A DNA stretch of 64,000 nucleotides from Mangrovicoccus algicola (GCF_014903745.1 NZ_JACVXA010000001.1:1-64000), one strand, 5' to 3'. Shown: positions 16,866 through 27,387, counted from the first letter of the stretch. The notes: generated by a model not told the origin, from the letters alone. Numbers and translations are program-made.

Positions 16866-18155
16866 TCAGAACCGGTCGCGCAGGGCGTACCATGTCATTG
16901 CAGCAGCCAGCAGCGGTTCGCGCAGCAACACGCCGCCGGGAAATTTCGTGGCGGGCAGTCCCGCCATCAGCTCAAAGCCCCCGCGCCGCCCGCCGACCGC
17001 CTCGGCCAGCATCCGGCCCGCCAGCGTGCCCATGGCGATGCCGTGGCCGGAAAAGCCCGAGGCCGAGAAGACCCCGGGCGCCAGTTCGGCGAAATGCGGC
17101 AGGCGCTGCATGGTGATGCCCAGCGTGCCGCCCCAGGCATGGGTGATCGCCACGTCGCGCAATTGCGGGAAAACCTGCAGCATAGGGCGGCGCACCTTGG
17201 CGGCGATGTCGGACGGAAAGCGGTAGCCATAGCTTTCGCCGCCGCCGAAAAGCAGCCTGCCATCCTGCGAAAGGCGGAAATAGTTGATCACGAAACGCGA
17301 GTCGCAGACCGCATGGCCGTTGCGGATGACCTGCGCCGCGCGGTCGCCCAGCGGTTCGGTCGCGGCGATGAAATTGTTGATCGGCATGACCCGCCGGGCC
17401 AGGGCGGGCAGCGCGTTGTCATGATAGCCGTTCAGCCCCAGCACGACCGTGCCCGCGCGGATGCGGGCGCGCGGCGTGACGACGGTGGTGCCCTCGATGG
17501 CCGTCATCCGCGACTGCTCGTGGATCGTGACGCCCGCGGCGCGGCACAGCCGCGCCAGCCCGAAGACATAGCGCAGCGGATGCAGATGCGCCCCGCCCAT
17601 GTCCAGCGTGCCGGAATGATATCCGGGGCTGCCGACCTCGTGGCGGATCTCCTCGCGGCCGAGATAGCGGATCAGCTCATAGCCGTAATGGCGCGCCATG
17701 TGATCGGCATGGGCGCGGCTCTCGGCGGCAAGGCGGGGACGATGATCGGCATGGAGGATGCCCGGGCTCCAGCCCGCATCGCCGCCGGCCTCCTCCGCCA
17801 GCGCCCGGGTCAGCGCCACCGCCTCCAGCCCGATCTGCCACAGCTTGCGGGCATCGTCGCGGCCGACGAGCTTCTCCAGCGCGGGCTGTTCGACCCGCTG
17901 GCCGGTCCCGACCTGGCCGCCATTGCGCCCCGAGGCGCCGGATCCGATGCGGTTCGCCTCGATCAGCACGACGCTGTGCCCGGCCCGCGCCGCATGCAGC
18001 GCCGCCGACAGCCCGGTGAAGCCGCCGCCGACCACCGCGACATCCGCCACGATCTCTCCCTCCGCCGGGTCGAAGGGCCCGGGCGGATGCGCCGTCTCGG
18101 CATACCACGACCGCGGCAGCTCGCCCTCGGGATCGTTGACCCGCAGGATATCCAT
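16866..18155 (-). CDS. puuB: PuuB-like FAD-dependent amine oxidase
   Basis: 429 residues of the DAO family. The dinucleotide-binding motif VAVVGGGFTGLSAALHAA begins near residue 38, followed by the GASGRNGGQV block typical of gamma-glutamylputrescine oxidases and related enzymes. GVFSASGFSGHGIAMGTLAG closes the FAD domain. PuuB oxidises gamma-glutamylputrescine to the aldehyde, with H2O2 as by-product. Assignment rests on family plus position between an aldehyde dehydrogenase and a PuuA-like ligase; an oxidase for another secondary amine is the alternative. Confidence 0.82.
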   Translation of the reverse strand: MDILRVNDPEGELPRSWYAETAHPPGPFDPAEGEIVADVAVVGGGFTGLSAALHAARAGHSVVLIEANRIGSGASGRNGGQVGTGQRVEQPALEKLVGRDDARKLWQIGLEAVALTRALAEEAGGDAGWSPGILHADHRPRLAAESRAHADHMARHYGYELIRYLGREEIRHEVGSPGYHSGTLDMGGAHLHPLRYVFGLARLCRAAGVTIHEQSRMTAIEGTTVVTPRARIRAGTVVLGLNGYHDNALPALARRVMPINNFIAATEPLGDRAAQVIRNGHAVCDSRFVINYFRLSQDGRLLFGGGESYGYRFPSDIAAKVRRPMLQVFPQLRDVAITHAWGGTLGITMQRLPHFAELAPGVFSASGFSGHGIAMGTLAGRMLAEAVGGRRGGFELMAGLPATKFPGGVLLREPLLAAAMTWYALRDRF

Positions 18156-18267
18156 CAGCGCCGGACCTCCGCCGCAGCGGCCCCGGAGGCGCGGGGTCTG
18201 CCTGCCCTCCCCGGCGCCCCGGCCGGAGGTCTCCCTGCGGCTGGTCGCGCCCTCGCCCGGACGGGGG

Positions 18268-19662
18268 TCATTCCGCGGCCTGCCAGAGGCCCTTCGCCTT
18301 CACCTCCTCGAAGGTCTCATCCAGCGCCCGGCGCGCGCGCTCGGCCAGCAGGTCGATCTCGCCATGCGAGATCACCAGCGGCGGCGAAATGATCATCCGG
18401 TCGCCAACATGGCGCATCACCAGGTTGTTGGCAAAGCAGCGCTCGCGGCAGATCAGGCCGACCGTGCCCTCCTTGGCCGCGAATTTGGCCCGCCTCTCCC
18501 GGTCCGGCGTCATGGCCAGCGACCCCATCAGCCCGGCGATCCTCGTCTCGCCGACCATCGGGTGGTCGCCGAGGCTCTCCCAGGCCTCCGCCAGATAGGG
18601 CGCGATCTCGGACCCGGCCCGCTCGACGATGCCCTCCTCGTCGAGGATGCGCAGGTTCTCCAGCGCCACCGCCGCGGCCACGGGATGCCCCGAATAGGTA
18701 TAGCCATGGGCGAATTCATCGGCGGAATTGATCGTCCTGGCCACCTCGTCCGAGACCATCGAGGCGCCGATCGGGATATAGCCCGAGGACAGCCCCTTCG
18801 CGAGGGTCATGATGTCGGGGCGGATCCCCATCGTCTGCGACCCGAACCACTTGCCGGTGCGGCCGAAGCCGGTGATGACCTCGTCGGCGATCAGCAGGAT
18901 CTCGTATCTGTCGCAGATGCGCTGGATCTCCGGCCAGTAGGTGGCCGGCGGCACGATCACCCCGCCCGCGCCCTGCACCGGTTCCGCGATGAAGGCCGCG
19001 ACGCGGTCCTCCCCCAGGTCCAGGATCTTCGCCTCCAGCTCCTGCGCGCGCATCAGGCCGAAATCCTCCGGCGTCATGTCGCCGCCCTCGGACCACCAGT
19101 CGGGCTGGTTGATATGGGTGATGTCGGGGATCGGCAGGCCGCCCTGCTTGTGGATGCCCTTCATGCCGCCCAAGGACCCCCCGCCCATGGTCGAGCCGTG
19201 ATAGCCGTTCCAGCGCGAGATCACGACCGTCTTGCCGGGCTTGCCCTTGGCCGCCCAGTAATGGCGCACCATGCGCAGGTTGGTGTCGTTGGAATCCGAG
19301 CCCGAGCCGTTGAAGAACGCGTGGTTCAGATCGCCGGGGCACAGTTCGGCCAGCCGCGCGGCCAGCTCGATCGCGGGGACGTGGCTGGTCTGGAAGAAGG
19401 TGTTGTAGAAGGGCAGTTCCTGCATCTGCCGCGCGGCCGCCTCGGCCAGCTCGCGGCGGCCATAGCCGATATTGACGCACCACAGCCCGGCCATGCCGTC
19501 GAGGATCTCCTGGCCTTCGCTGTCGGTCAGGAACACGCCCTTCGCGCCGGTGATGATCCGCGCGCCCTTGGCATTGAGGGCATCGCCATCGGTGAAGGGA
19601 TGCAGGTGATGGGCGGCGTCAAGCGCCTGCAGCTCGGCGGTGGGCAGGTGGTTCAGGGGCAT
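18268..19662 (-). CDS. Class III aminotransferase, putrescine/polyamine:pyruvate type
   Basis: 464 residues. Fold-type I PLP aminotransferase of class III: the PLP lysine is in LAKGLSSGYIPIG (Lys289), Asp260 in LIADEVITGFGRTG, and NHAFFNGSGSDSNDTNLRM binds the phosphate. The long N-terminus DAAHHLHPFTDG is typical of the SpuC/omega-amine:pyruvate group. It would deaminate putrescine (or cadaverine, spermidine) to the amino-aldehyde. Having both a transaminase and a gamma-glutamylation enzyme in one operon gives two parallel routes from putrescine. 22 bp downstream of the GS-like gene. Confidence 0.87.
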   Translation of the reverse strand: MPLNHLPTAELQALDAAHHLHPFTDGDALNAKGARIITGAKGVFLTDSEGQEILDGMAGLWCVNIGYGRRELAEAAARQMQELPFYNTFFQTSHVPAIELAARLAELCPGDLNHAFFNGSGSDSNDTNLRMVRHYWAAKGKPGKTVVISRWNGYHGSTMGGGSLGGMKGIHKQGGLPIPDITHINQPDWWSEGGDMTPEDFGLMRAQELEAKILDLGEDRVAAFIAEPVQGAGGVIVPPATYWPEIQRICDRYEILLIADEVITGFGRTGKWFGSQTMGIRPDIMTLAKGLSSGYIPIGASMVSDEVARTINSADEFAHGYTYSGHPVAAAVALENLRILDEEGIVERAGSEIAPYLAEAWESLGDHPMVGETRIAGLMGSLAMTPDRERRAKFAAKEGTVGLICRERCFANNLVMRHVGDRMIISPPLVISHGEIDLLAERARRALDETFEEVKAKGLWQAAE

Positions 19663-19684
19663 GGTCGGTCTTCTTTGCGTCGCG

Positions 19685-21067
19685 TTACACGTTGAGCATC
19701 AGGTGCTGGCGTTCCCAGGGGGAAATCTCCTGGCGGAATTCGTTCACTTCGGCGGTCTTGATCGCGGCATAGAGCGCGCAGAACTCTTCCGACAGCACCT
19801 CCCGGATCGCTCCGGCCTCCTCGAAGGCGGCCAGCGCCTCATAGGCGCCTTCGGGGATGGTCTCGCCGATCTCGGTCCAGACCTCGCCCACTGCCGGGGC
19901 GCGCGGCTCGATCTTTTCCACCAGCCCCATATAGCCCGCCGCCAGCGACCCGGCGATGGCCAGGTAGGGATTGGAGTCGATGCCGATCACCCGGTTCTCC
20001 ACCCGCCGGTGCTGGGCCGGAGAGGAGGGGATGCGCAGACCCGTGGTGCGGTTGTCGGCCCCCCATTCCAGGTTGGTCGGCGCCGAAAGCCCGCCCGACA
20101 ACCGGCGGTAGCTGTTGATGTAGGGGGCGAAGAGCGGCATCAGCTTGGCCACGTAATGCTGCGAGCCGCCGATGAAATGGTAGAATTCCGGCGTCTCGCG
20201 CCCGTCCTCGCCGGTGAAGATGTTGCGCCCCGTGGCGGCATCCAGCACCGACTGGTGGATATGCATGGCCGAGCCGGGCTCGTCGCGCATCGGCTTGGCC
20301 ATGAAGGTGGCGAACATCCCGTTCTTCAGCGCCGCCTCGCGGATCGTGCGCTTGAAATAGAACACCTGGTCGGCCAGCCACAGCGGGTCGCCATGCAGCA
20401 GGTTGATCTCGATCTGGCCCGCGCCGCCTTCCTGGATCAGCGTGTCGATCGCCAGCCCCTGGGCCTCGGCATAATCGTAGATCGTGTCGATCACCGGGCC
20501 GTATTCATCCACCGCCGCCATCGAATAGGCCTGCCGCCCCAGCCCGCGCCGCCCGGTGCGCCCGACCGGCGGCTCGACCGGCTCGTTGGGATCCAGATTG
20601 GGCTTGGTGAGGTAGAATTCCAGCTCCGGCGCGACCACGGGCTGCCAGCCGCGCGCGCCGTAGCATTCGATCACCCGCCGCAGCACGTTGCGCGGCGCGA
20701 TCTGCAGCACCTCGCCCTGGCGGGTCTCCAGGTCGCAGATCACCTGCAGGGTCACGTCCTCCTCCGCCCAGGGGGCGGCCGCGGCGGTGGACATGTCCGG
20801 GACCAGGATGATGTCCGTCTCGGTCCATTGCTGGTCGATCTCCTCGATATCGACCCATTCGCCTGTGATCGTCTGGTAGAACAGCGAGATCGGCAGGTGG
20901 AACCGGCTTTCGGGATTGAACTTGTGGAAGGGCATGGCCTTGCCGCGCGACTGGCCGACAAGGTCCGGAATGACGCATTCCACCTCTTCGATGCGACGGT
21001 CGGCACGATAGGCCTGGAAGGCCACCGGCAGCAGGTCCCGCCAATCGGCGGCAGTCTCGGAAGGCAC
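19685..21067 (-). CDS. puuA: Glutamine synthetase-family ligase (glutamate-putrescine ligase type)
   Basis: About 460 residues with the GS catalytic domain: VAPELEFYLTKP, GAGQIEINLLHGDPL, FMAKPMRDEPGSAMHIHQS, and NRVIGIDSNPYLAIAGSLAAGYMG. The DEPGSAMHIHQS signature and operon context favour gamma-glutamylpolyamine synthetase rather than true glutamine synthetase. The start is uncertain. GTG at 21067 is preceded by AGGTGA at good spacing and is used here; another GTG at 21076 adds three residues. It leads the leftward polyamine operon and is divergent from the putrescine importer. Confidence 0.86.
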   Translation of the reverse strand: MPSETAADWRDLLPVAFQAYRADRRIEEVECVIPDLVGQSRGKAMPFHKFNPESRFHLPISLFYQTITGEWVDIEEIDQQWTETDIILVPDMSTAAAAPWAEEDVTLQVICDLETRQGEVLQIAPRNVLRRVIECYGARGWQPVVAPELEFYLTKPNLDPNEPVEPPVGRTGRRGLGRQAYSMAAVDEYGPVIDTIYDYAEAQGLAIDTLIQEGGAGQIEINLLHGDPLWLADQVFYFKRTIREAALKNGMFATFMAKPMRDEPGSAMHIHQSVLDAATGRNIFTGEDGRETPEFYHFIGGSQHYVAKLMPLFAPYINSYRRLSGGLSAPTNLEWGADNRTTGLRIPSSPAQHRRVENRVIGIDSNPYLAIAGSLAAGYMGLVEKIEPRAPAVGEVWTEIGETIPEGAYEALAAFEEAGAIREVLSEEFCALYAAIKTAEVNEFRQEISPWERQHLMLNV

Positions 21068-21076
21068 GGAAATCAC

Positions 21077-21267
21077 CTGTGTATCGCGAAAGACAAGGCC
21101 GCCCCGGGCATGGCCGGGGACGGCTCGTGCGTACCGTGCGTAGGAACGCGGCAGGTGTCAATCGCGACGCAGGCCATTTCCCGGCTGACGGCACGGGCGC
21201 TCTTGCGGCGCGCGGTGAATCTTCACACAGTGCGGCTGAACAGTCAGGTTCAACGGGGAAACCACAC
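21077..21267. promoter_or_regulatory. Divergent control region of the polyamine island
   Basis: The 190-bp divide between puuA and potF holds four short symmetrical elements: direct repeat GTGCGTA-CC-GTGCGTA (21127-21142), palindrome GTGAA-TC-TTCAC (21215-21226), inverted repeat TGAAC-N6-GTTCA (21237-21252, just before the potF ribosome-binding site), and a TTGACA -35-like box reading leftward (21161-21156) that places the direct repeat near its -10. These look like operators for one or two regulators. No regulator gene is in the island. Confidence 0.5.
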
Positions 21268-22356
21268 ATGAAAAAGGCAATGCTGCCGCTGGCCGCGGTG
21301 CTTCTCGGCGGAACCGCCGCAATGGCCACCGAAGGCACCGTCCATGTCTATAACTGGTCGGATTACATCGATGAATCGCTGCTTGCGAAATTCGAGGAAG
21401 AGACCGGGCTGGAACTGGTCTACGACGTGTTCGACAGCAACGAGCTGCTGGAGACCAAGCTGCTGGCGGGCGGTTCGGGCTATGACGTGGTCGTGCCCAC
21501 CGGCACCTTCCTGGAACGCCAGATCCAGGCGGGCGTGTTCCGGGAACTGGATTTCGGCCAGCTGCCCAATTCCGAGAACCTCTGGGACGTGGTGAAGGAA
21601 CGCACCGAGAAATACGACCCCGGCAATGCCTATTCGGTCAATTACATGTGGGGCACGACCGGGCTGGGCGTGAACATGGCCAAGGTGCAGGAGGTGCTGG
21701 GCGAGGACGCGCCGATCGACAGTCTCGACCTGGTCTTCAAGCCCGAGAAAATGGAGAAGCTGGCCTCCTGCGGCGTCCATTTCCTGGATGCCCCGACCGA
21801 GATCATCCCCGCCGCGCTGCGCTATCTGGGCGAGGATCCCGACAGCCACGACCCCGACGTGATCGGCAAGACCGAAGACCTGCTGATGTCGGTGCGCCCC
21901 TATGTCACCAAGTTCCACAGCTCGGAATATATCAACGCGCTGGCCAATGGCGAAATCTGCGTGGCCTTCGGCTGGTCGGGCGACATCCTGCAGGCGCGCG
22001 ACCGTGCGGCCGAGGCGGATAACGGCGTCGAGATCACCTATAATGCGCCCAAGGAAGGCGCCCTGATGTGGTTCGACCAGATGGCGATCCCGGCGGATGC
22101 GCCGAATCCGGAAGGGGCGCTGGCCTTCCTGAACTTCATCATGGATCCGCAGAACATGGCGGCGGCGTCGAACTACGTCTATTACGCCAACGGCAACAAG
22201 GCGTCGCAGGAATTCCTCAACGAGGACGTGATCGGCGACCCGGCGATCTATCCCTCCGAGGAGACGCTGGAGAACCTCTATACCGTGACCGCCTACGAGC
22301 CCAAGGTCCAGCGCGTCGTCACGCGCCTGTGGACCAAGGTCAAATCCGGGACCTGA
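21268..22356 (+). CDS. potF: Periplasmic putrescine-binding protein
   Basis: 362 residues. MKKAMLPLAAVLLGGTAAMA is a Sec signal peptide. The mature protein begins TEGTVHVYNWSDYIDE, the hallmark of PotD/PotF polyamine-binding proteins, with YDVVVPTGTFLERQI and VNYMWGTTGLGVNM following as in PotF. It delivers putrescine to the PotGHI importer encoded just downstream. ATG 21268 has GGGGAA upstream and lies immediately after a TGAAC/GTTCA inverted repeat. Confidence 0.92.
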   Translation: MKKAMLPLAAVLLGGTAAMATEGTVHVYNWSDYIDESLLAKFEEETGLELVYDVFDSNELLETKLLAGGSGYDVVVPTGTFLERQIQAGVFRELDFGQLPNSENLWDVVKERTEKYDPGNAYSVNYMWGTTGLGVNMAKVQEVLGEDAPIDSLDLVFKPEKMEKLASCGVHFLDAPTEIIPAALRYLGEDPDSHDPDVIGKTEDLLMSVRPYVTKFHSSEYINALANGEICVAFGWSGDILQARDRAAEADNGVEITYNAPKEGALMWFDQMAIPADAPNPEGALAFLNFIMDPQNMAAASNYVYYANGNKASQEFLNEDVIGDPAIYPSEETLENLYTVTAYEPKVQRVVTRLWTKVKSGT

Positions 22357-22431
22357 TCCCCGTTCCCGCGGACCGTGCGCCCCCGGGGAGGCGCGGTCCG
22401 CGCCTTTCCGATCCCAGTGTCCAAGGTCGTC

Positions 22432-23567
<1,136 letters not shown>

Positions 23568-23571
<4 letters not shown>

Positions 23572-24452
23572 ATCCCCGTCGGCTGGTCCTGATCGCGGCC
23601 CCCTATGCGTGGCTGCTGGCGCTGTTCATGGTGCCCTTCCTGATCGTGCTGAAGATCTCGCTGTCGGACACGGCGGTGGCGATCCCGCCCTATGCGCCGA
23701 CCTTCGACCTGTCGGCCGGCTGGGCGGGGATCCGGGAGTTCTTCGGCGGGCTGGATTTCGAGAATTTCATCTGGCTGACCGAGGATGACCTCTACTGGAA
23801 ATCCTACCTCTCCTCGATGAAGATCGCCGCCGTCGCCACGTTTCTGACGCTGCTGGCGGGCTATCCGGTCGCCTATGCCATGTCGCGGGCGAAACCCGAA
23901 TGGCGCCCGACGCTGATGATGCTGATCATCCTGCCCTTCTGGTCCTCGGCGCTGATCCGCGTCTATGCCTGGATCGGCATCCTGCAGAGCGAGGGCTATC
24001 TCAACCAGCTGCTGCTGTGGAGCGGGGTGATCGACACGCCCCTGAGCATCCTCAACACCCAGGTCGCGGTCTATATCGGCATCGTCTACACCTACCTGCC
24101 CTTCATGATCCTGCCGATCTATGCCAGCCTCGAGAAGATGGATGAAAGCCTGCTGGAGGCGGCGGAGGATCTGGGCTGCACCCGCATCACCGCCTTCTGG
24201 CGCGTCACCTTCCCGCTGTCGAAACCCGGCATCATCGCGGGCTGCTTCCTGGTCTTCATCCCCTCGCTGGGCGAATTCGTCATCCCCTCGATCCTCGGCG
24301 GGTCGCAGACGCTGATGATCGGCAAGGTGCTGTGGGAGGAGTTCTTCTCCAACCGCGACTGGCCGGTGGCCTCGGCGGTGGCGGTCGTGCTGCTGCTGAT
24401 CCTCGTCATCCCGATCGTGCTGTTCCAGCGCAACGAGGAGCGCAACGCATGA
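23568..24452 (+). CDS. potH: Putrescine ABC transporter permease PotH
   Basis: 294 residues with six predicted transmembrane segments. The EAA loop is EAAEDLGCTRITAFWRVTFPLSKPG near residue 200, where the permease docks on PotG. Typical PotB/PotH features include YAWLLALFMVPFLIVLKIS at the N-terminus. It overlaps potG and potI by 4 nt at each end (ATGA), so stoichiometric coupled translation is likely. Confidence 0.92.
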
Positions 24453-25264
24453 AACGCAGCATGTCCGTCTTCAACATGACCACGCTGACGCTGGGGCTGG
24501 CCTTCCTCTACCTGCCGATGCTTCTGCTGATGGTCTACAGCTTCAACGCCTCGCGGCTGGTGACGGTCTGGGCGGGGTTCTCGACGCAGTGGTACGGCGA
24601 GCTGTTGCGCAACCAGCAATTCCTGGACGCCGCCTGGGTGACGCTGCGCGTCGCGGTGGTGTCCTCGACATTGGCGACGGTGCTGGGCACGATGGCCGCC
24701 TGGGTGCTGGTGCGCGAACGCCGCTTCCTGGGCCGGACGCTGTTTTCCGGCATGATCTATGCGCCGCTGGTGATGCCCGAGGTGATCACCGGCCTGTCGC
24801 TGCTCCTGCTGTTCATCGCCATCGGGCTGGACCGCGGGATCCTGACCATCATCCTGGCGCACACCACCTTTGCCATGTGCTATGTCTCGGTCGTGGTGTC
24901 GTCGCGGCTGGTGACCTTCGACCGCTCGCTGGAGGAGGCTGCGCTGGACCTGGGCTGTTCGCCGATGCAGGCCTTCGGCCATGTCACGCTGCCGATCATC
25001 GCGCCCGCGGTGGTCTCGGGCTGGCTTCTGGCCTTCACCCTGTCGCTCGACGACCTGGTGATCGCCTCCTTCACCTCCGGCCCCTCTTCCACAACGCTGC
25101 CGATCAAGATATTCTCCTCCATGCGCCTGGGCGTCTCGCCCGAGATAAATGCGCTGTCTACCATCCTGATCTCCATCGTCGCTGTCGGGGTCGTGGTCGC
25201 GGCCCTCGTCTCGAAACGTCAGATCGCGCGGCGAGAGACCGAGGAACGGGAAGGCCTGACGTGA
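24449..25264 (+). CDS. potI: Putrescine ABC transporter permease PotI
   Basis: 271 residues, six transmembrane segments. EAA loop EEAALDLGCSPMQAFGHVTLPIIAPA at ~165-190; FTLSLDDLVIASFTSGPSSTTLPIKIFS is the conserved PotC/PotI C-terminal block. It forms the inner-membrane channel with PotH. Starts in an ATGA overlap with potH; its stop overlaps the GTG start of the second GS-like gene (GTGA). Confidence 0.92.
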   Translation: MKRSMSVFNMTTLTLGLAFLYLPMLLLMVYSFNASRLVTVWAGFSTQWYGELLRNQQFLDAAWVTLRVAVVSSTLATVLGTMAAWVLVRERRFLGRTLFSGMIYAPLVMPEVITGLSLLLLFIAIGLDRGILTIILAHTTFAMCYVSVVVSSRLVTFDRSLEEAALDLGCSPMQAFGHVTLPIIAPAVVSGWLLAFTLSLDDLVIASFTSGPSSTTLPIKIFSSMRLGVSPEINALSTILISIVAVGVVVAALVSKRQIARRETEEREGLT

Positions 25265-26592
25265 CATTCGAAGAAGAGTACAAGGCCTTTTGCGCCGAAC
25301 ATGGCGAGCCCGAGCGCATCGAGCTGCTGCTATGCGATCTCAACGGGATCTTCCGCGGCAAGTGGATGCCGGGCGACCAGTGGAAGAAGATCGCCAAGGG
25401 CAAGGTGCGCATTCCCTATTCCACCTGCGCCGTGTCGATCCGCGGCCATGAGGTGACCGAAACCGGGCTGGGCATCGTGGTGGGCGATCCCGACGGGGTG
25501 CTGGTGCCCGTGCCGGGCACGCTGCTGCCCGTGCCATGGGCCGACCGGCCGACCGCGCAGGTGCTGGTCGACCTGGAGGAAGAGCTGGGCGTGCCCTCCG
25601 ACCTCAGCCCCCGGACCCTGCTGAAACGCGTGCTGGCGCGCTTTGCCGAGAAGGGCTGGACCCCGGTCGTCGCGCCCGAACTGGAATTCTACGCGCTGGA
25701 GCACCGCGAAAGCGTCGACCACCCGCCGCAGCCGCCCGAGCGCACCCCGCCCGCGCAGAATTACGACATGGAGGTGATGCACCGCGCCTCGGCCTGGCTG
25801 GACGAGATCGGCGATATCTGCGCCGCCCAGAACATCCCCACCGACACGGTCACGGCCGAATACGGGCCCGGCCAGTTCGAGGTGAATTTCCACCACGGCC
25901 CGGCGCTGCAATCGGGCGATCATGCCGTGCTGTTCCGCCGGGCGGTGCGCGGCGTGCTGGGCCGGCACGGGCTGGAAGGCACCTTCATGGCCAAACCCTA
26001 TGGCGACGAGCCGGGATCGGGGATGCATGTCCATGTCTCGGTGATCGATGCCGAGGGGCGCAACGTGTTCGATCAGCCGGGGGAACCGGGGCCGCTTCTG
26101 GCCTCCGCCGTGGCGGGCACCCTGGAGACGATGCGCGACCTGCACGCGATCTTCGCCCCCCATTTGAACAGCTTCCGCCGCTTCGGCGCGCTCAGCTTCG
26201 CGCCCAACGCGCCGGAATGGGGGCTGGACCATCGCGGCGTGGCGGTCCGGCTGGCCGAAAGCTCGGGCGTGGCCGCGCGGCTGGAACACCGCATCGCGGG
26301 GGCCGATGCCAATCCCTATCTGGTGATCGCCGCGATCCTGGGCGGCATGCTCTACGGGATCGAGCGCGGGCTGGAACCCGGCCCGATGATCGACGAGGAG
26401 CACGAACCGCCGGAGCCGCTGACAGCGCATTGGGAATCCGCCGTCGACCGTTTCGCGAAATCCGAGGTGGCGGCCGAGATCTTCGGCACGGCCTTCCGCG
26501 ATGTCTTCGTCGCGGTGAAGCGCAAGGAGATCGAGGAACTGACCACGATCATCCAGCCGCTGGAATACGAAACCTACCTGACCCGGTTCTGA
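25261..26592 (+). CDS. Second glutamine synthetase-family ligase, fused to the putrescine transport operon
   Basis: 443 residues. The N-terminus shows a shortened beta-grasp region (ELLLCDLNGIFRGKWMPGDQWKKIAKG), then GS catalytic motifs: VAPELEFYALEH, GPGQFEVNFHHGPAL, FMAKPYGDEPGSGMHVHVS, and EHRIAGADANPYLVIAAILGG. It is PuuA-like (gamma-glutamylputrescine or related polyamine). The GTG start overlaps the potI stop (GTGA), so ligase output is tied to importer output. It differs considerably from the leftward paralogue, which suggests different polyamines, for example putrescine versus spermidine. A palindrome spans its stop codon. Confidence 0.85.
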   Translation: MTFEEEYKAFCAEHGEPERIELLLCDLNGIFRGKWMPGDQWKKIAKGKVRIPYSTCAVSIRGHEVTETGLGIVVGDPDGVLVPVPGTLLPVPWADRPTAQVLVDLEEELGVPSDLSPRTLLKRVLARFAEKGWTPVVAPELEFYALEHRESVDHPPQPPERTPPAQNYDMEVMHRASAWLDEIGDICAAQNIPTDTVTAEYGPGQFEVNFHHGPALQSGDHAVLFRRAVRGVLGRHGLEGTFMAKPYGDEPGSGMHVHVSVIDAEGRNVFDQPGEPGPLLASAVAGTLETMRDLHAIFAPHLNSFRRFGALSFAPNAPEWGLDHRGVAVRLAESSGVAARLEHRIAGADANPYLVIAAILGGMLYGIERGLEPGPMIDEEHEPPEPLTAHWESAVDRFAKSEVAAEIFGTAFRDVFVAVKRKEIEELTTIIQPLEYETYLTRF

Positions 26593-26598
26593 ACCGGG
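26582..26598 (+). terminator. Palindrome spanning the stop codon of the second GS-like gene
   Basis: CCCGGTTC-T-GAACCGGG is a perfect 17-nt palindrome whose centre is the TGA stop. As RNA it folds into a 6-bp stem with a 5-nt loop; a further GGGGG/CCCCC pair follows at 26609-26628. Position between convergent genes suggests 3'-end formation; there is no U-tract. Confidence 0.4.
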
Positions 26599-26633
26599 CG
26601 GGGCGGAAGGGGGCAGCGGGCTACCCCCGGCAT

Positions 26634-26813
26634 CTACTTGCCGTTTTCCGCCTCGCGCTCCAGCCGCGCCGAACGCAGCGCGGCGGTGCGCGCATCGCGG
26701 GTCTGCTTTTCGCTGTCGATGATGTCCTTCGCCGCCGCCGCGGTCCTTTCATAGGGCGTGAGCGTGCGCGTCGGCTGCCCGAACGGATCGCGGGGCGTGT
26801 TCTTCGTCGTCAT
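26634..26813 (-). CDS. Small hypothetical protein
   Basis: 59 residues, MTTKNTPRDPFGQPTRTLTP and onward, hydrophilic and helix-prone, rich in Ala, Arg and Glu, with no signal peptide or membrane segment. The ATG at 26813 follows AGGACCC. I do not recognise a family; the sequence has the feel of short conserved Rhodobacterales hypotheticals. It stands alone between the polyamine island and a 570-bp gap. Confidence 0.55.
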   Translation of the reverse strand: MTTKNTPRDPFGQPTRTLTPYERTAAAAKDIIDSEKQTRDARTAALRSARLEREAENGK

Positions 26814-27357
26814 GATGGGTCCTGAGCCTCCCCGGAGAATCCCGGGGATTGTGGAATGGATTTCAGCCCGCGCCCCGTCGCCCGCCGCACCGGCCGTCGC
26901 GATCCTGTCGCTGCGGCCCGGGCGGCGCGAGGCCGCGCCTGCTTTCGTCGTCATCGGGCCGAACGACACCGACCTCCCCGGCCTGCCCGATCGGTGCCGC
27001 GCCGGATCCGGCGGCGGCGCCGTCGCTGTTTCCGGACGGCCCGCCATCGCGCAGCCGCCCCGCCGTGTCAGATCGGAGAGCAGGCCCGGCCCGGGGACCG
27101 CGACTGCCGCGGCGACAACGCGGACGGGTCCAGCCTCGGGCATTGCCGCCGCCGTGTCAAAGCCCGAATCCGCCGAGCGGGGAAAATCATCTGGAGGTTT
27201 CGCGCATTGCGTGCATTTTCCGGCCCCGGACCGGGCCCGTGCAACCGCTGCGGTCCTGCGCTGCTGCGCGGCGGCAGGCGCGCGGCGCGAAAGACGGCGC
27301 TTGAACTCGCACCCGGCCACGGCGATGGTGATGCCGCAGGAGCCTTGGGAGGGGCAG
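26814..27357. other. Gap with no recognisable gene upstream of the ABC exporter
   Basis: About 545 bp. A plus-strand frame stays open from 26758 to 27387 and its stop overlaps the ABC ATPase start, but its translation (Ala/Arg/Gly/Pro-rich, no motif) resembles nothing and changes composition along its length. Codons in its middle third are less GC-biased at position 3 than in neighbouring genes. It may be a decayed gene of the kind usually found upstream of this exporter type, or a long leader. Confidence 0.4.
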
Positions 27358-27387
27358 ATGACAGACCGACGCCACGGGCCCGCGTGA
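27358..27387 (+). other. Nine-codon leader ORF coupled to the ABC ATPase
   Basis: ATG at 27358 sits 3 nt after a strong GGGAGGGG ribosome-binding site and reads MTDRRHGPA before TGA at 27385-27387. That TGA overlaps the GTG start of the ATPase (GTGA). Either it is a leader peptide that delivers ribosomes to the weak GTG, or it is the true ATPase N-terminus separated by a frameshift. Confidence 0.5.

Noticed and set aside
26758-27387. 209-codon frame in the gap before the ABC exporter as a real gene
   Set aside because: No motif, Arg/Pro/Ala-rich, composition changes along the frame. Only its last nine codons with a strong RBS merit attention.
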